Under the pieces are notes generated by a model that was not told the origin of the DNA, made no database searches, and saw only the letters and a program-made list of their open reading frames with translations. This document shows, one piece after another, positions 12,946 to 12,985 of a stretch of DNA of 12,985 bases (position 1 is its first letter; each line of letters begins with the position of its first letter). Made by a program: the position numbers and the translations under genes. This DNA is from Candidatus Moraniibacteriota bacterium (lineage in GTDB: Bacteria > Patescibacteriota > Minisyncoccia > Moranbacterales > DUUL01), in NCBI GenBank assembly GCA_018399935.1, contig JAGYNP010000068.1, positions 1 to 12,985 on the forward strand, read 5' to 3'.

Positions 12946-12985
12946 AAGAGATTTATTAAATATTGCTTTTTTAAATTAGAGTATA

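Overview
The window is A+T-rich, compact bacterial DNA using the standard code: TGA ends the transporter gene and long frames carry no internal TGA. Several features fit a Candidate Phyla Radiation (Patescibacteria, Parcubacteria-like) genome or another small-genome bacterium: very A/T- and Lys-rich housekeeping genes with almost no Shine-Dalgarno (SD) sites, tRNAs without an encoded CCA, and a small DksA/TraR zinc-finger protein. This assignment is inference, since no rRNA or ribosomal protein is present.

Left part (1-2209): a perfect match to the parS centromere site for ParB/Spo0J, then tRNA-Ala(GGC), tRNA-Arg(CCT), the CCA-adding enzyme gene and a CAT-anticodon tRNA. None of the three tRNAs encodes its CCA end, so the enzyme between them is needed to mature all three. 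parS sites usually lie near the replication origin. Next (2210-2956) is a long, nearly empty A/T stretch holding one small reading frame without a usable start (2553-2732) and a 22-bp palindrome.

Centre (2957-8160): a 12-helix MFS transporter and rarA on the plus strand, each followed by a clear terminator. Convergent to them is a two-gene minus-strand operon: a lipoprotein, then a secreted LysM protein with a beta-rich C-terminal domain. This operon differs from its neighbours. It is richer in G+C, has consensus SD sites, has two tandem promoters and a folded 5' leader.

Right part (8161-12985): a minus-strand dksA-like/lspA pair is divergent from ileS. The set matches the ileS-ylyA-lspA neighbourhood of Bacillus, but with the two small genes inverted. 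ileS, a eukaryote-like (type 2) enzyme, is preceded by a full T-box riboswitch with mutually exclusive antiterminator and terminator. About 60 bases further on lies a second element with a perfect 19-bp inverted repeat, then a possible T-box-independent promoter. After the ileS terminator, the last ~500 bases hold no protein gene. They contain a near-consensus minus-strand promoter, about 400 bases of many stable hairpins joined by A-rich linkers, and a terminator. I read this as a large structured noncoding RNA of no family I recognise; it is the most interesting object in the window.
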